Assembly: GCA_002346305.1 (NCBI GenBank)
Contig: DDZI01000076.1
Coordinates: 1-5,156 of the forward strand
Reading direction: 5' to 3'
Origin: Actinobacteria bacterium UBA3012
GTDB taxonomy: Bacteria; Actinomycetota; Actinomycetes; Nanopelagicales; Nanopelagicaceae
DNA: 5,156 nucleotides
Shown: piece after piece, positions 4,940 through 5,156 of the stretch
Numbering within the stretch: the first letter of the stretch is position 1
How the letters are laid out: the number at the start of each line of letters is the position of its first letter
Program-made: the position numbers and the translations under genes
Notes under the pieces: model-generated
Database searches by the model: none
Told to the model about the DNA's origin: nothing
Seen by the model: the letters and a program-made list of their open reading frames with translations, nothing else

Positions 4940-5156
4940 ATGAGCTCATCGCTTGAAAATCTTGGAACTGAAAACCGGAAATTTCCACCCACCCCAGAGT
5001 TCGCTGCCGCTGCTAATGCCAAAGCAGATATGTATGTTGAAGCTAAAGCGGATCGTCTGGCTTTTTGGGAGAAGCAAGCACATGCCTTGCATTGGGATAA
5101 ACCGTGGACCCAAGTTCTTGATTGGAAGCGACCATTTGCTAAATGGTTTATTGGCG
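4940..5156 (+). CDS. acs: Acetyl-CoA synthetase, N-terminal part (3' end outside window)
   Basis: Seventy-two codons are visible. The product activates acetate with ATP and CoA to acetyl-CoA in the cytoplasm. The visible part corresponds to the acetyl-CoA synthetase N-terminal domain. RKFPPTPEFAAAANAKADMY is typical of actinobacterial Acs, and FWEKQAHALHWDKPWTQVLDW with PFAKWFIG is the conserved ACAS_N pattern just before the large AMP-binding domain. That domain, with its catalytic motifs, lies beyond the window, so activity cannot be judged. The start is well supported by GGAGG six bases upstream. The gene follows the HAD gene after 82 bases in the same direction. In other actinobacteria acs is also found near the Tad cluster, so the adjacency looks like conserved synteny and not a functional link. 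A paralogous acyl-CoA synthetase is possible but less likely. Confidence 0.9.
   Translation, partial: MSSSLENLGTENRKFPPTPEFAAAANAKADMYVEAKADRLAFWEKQAHALHWDKPWTQVLDWKRPFAKWFIG

Overview
The window looks like chromosomal DNA from a low-GC actinobacterium. The gene order (HAD-IB hydrolase read divergently from a CpaE/TadZ-like protein, TadA, TadB, TadC, DUF4244 pilin, TadE and a second TadE-like protein, with acetyl-CoA synthetase beyond the hydrolase) is the actinobacterial 'helicase/secretion neighborhood' known from Mycobacterium and Streptomyces. The composition is AT-rich (20 G/C in the 60 bases at 2041-2100). That, with very compact genes, suggests a streamlined lineage such as the freshwater acI group (Nanopelagicales). 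The lineage is an inference; no marker gene here proves it.

Layout. Bases 1-84 hold the last 27 codons of an unidentified plus-strand gene ending in a Gln-Gly-Gly-rich tail. A 68-base convergent gap with a hairpin follows. From 3964 down to 153 on the minus strand runs one tight seven-gene Tad (type IVb, Flp-type) pilus operon: tadZ-like, tadA, tadB, tadC, a 103-base gap, DUF4244 Flp-type prepilin, TadE-like pseudopilin, and a short second TadE-like protein. Apart from the gap before the pilin, all neighbours overlap by 4 or 14 bases or abut directly, which implies co-transcription and coupled translation. From about 4069 the plus strand carries the HAD-IB phosphatase-like gene, then the start of acetyl-CoA synthetase (acs), cut off by the window end.

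How the genes work together. The TadA ATPase would power assembly of the small Flp-type pilin through the TadB/TadC inner-membrane platform. The TadZ-like ATPase would place the machine in the cell, and the TadE-like pseudopilins would form or prime the fibre. No prepilin peptidase (TadV/CpaA) or CpaB/RcpC-like gene lies in the window, so the peptidase needed to cut the pilin must be encoded elsewhere.

I see a recognisable Tad locus in a reduced form, not a new system. The points most worth a second look are: the last gene's conserved N-terminal motif lying upstream of its only usable start, inside tadE in another reading frame; the TadZ-like protein lacking a receiver domain and both Walker A lysines; the hairpin placed just before the pilin gene; and the GC-rich, repeat-bearing left edge.
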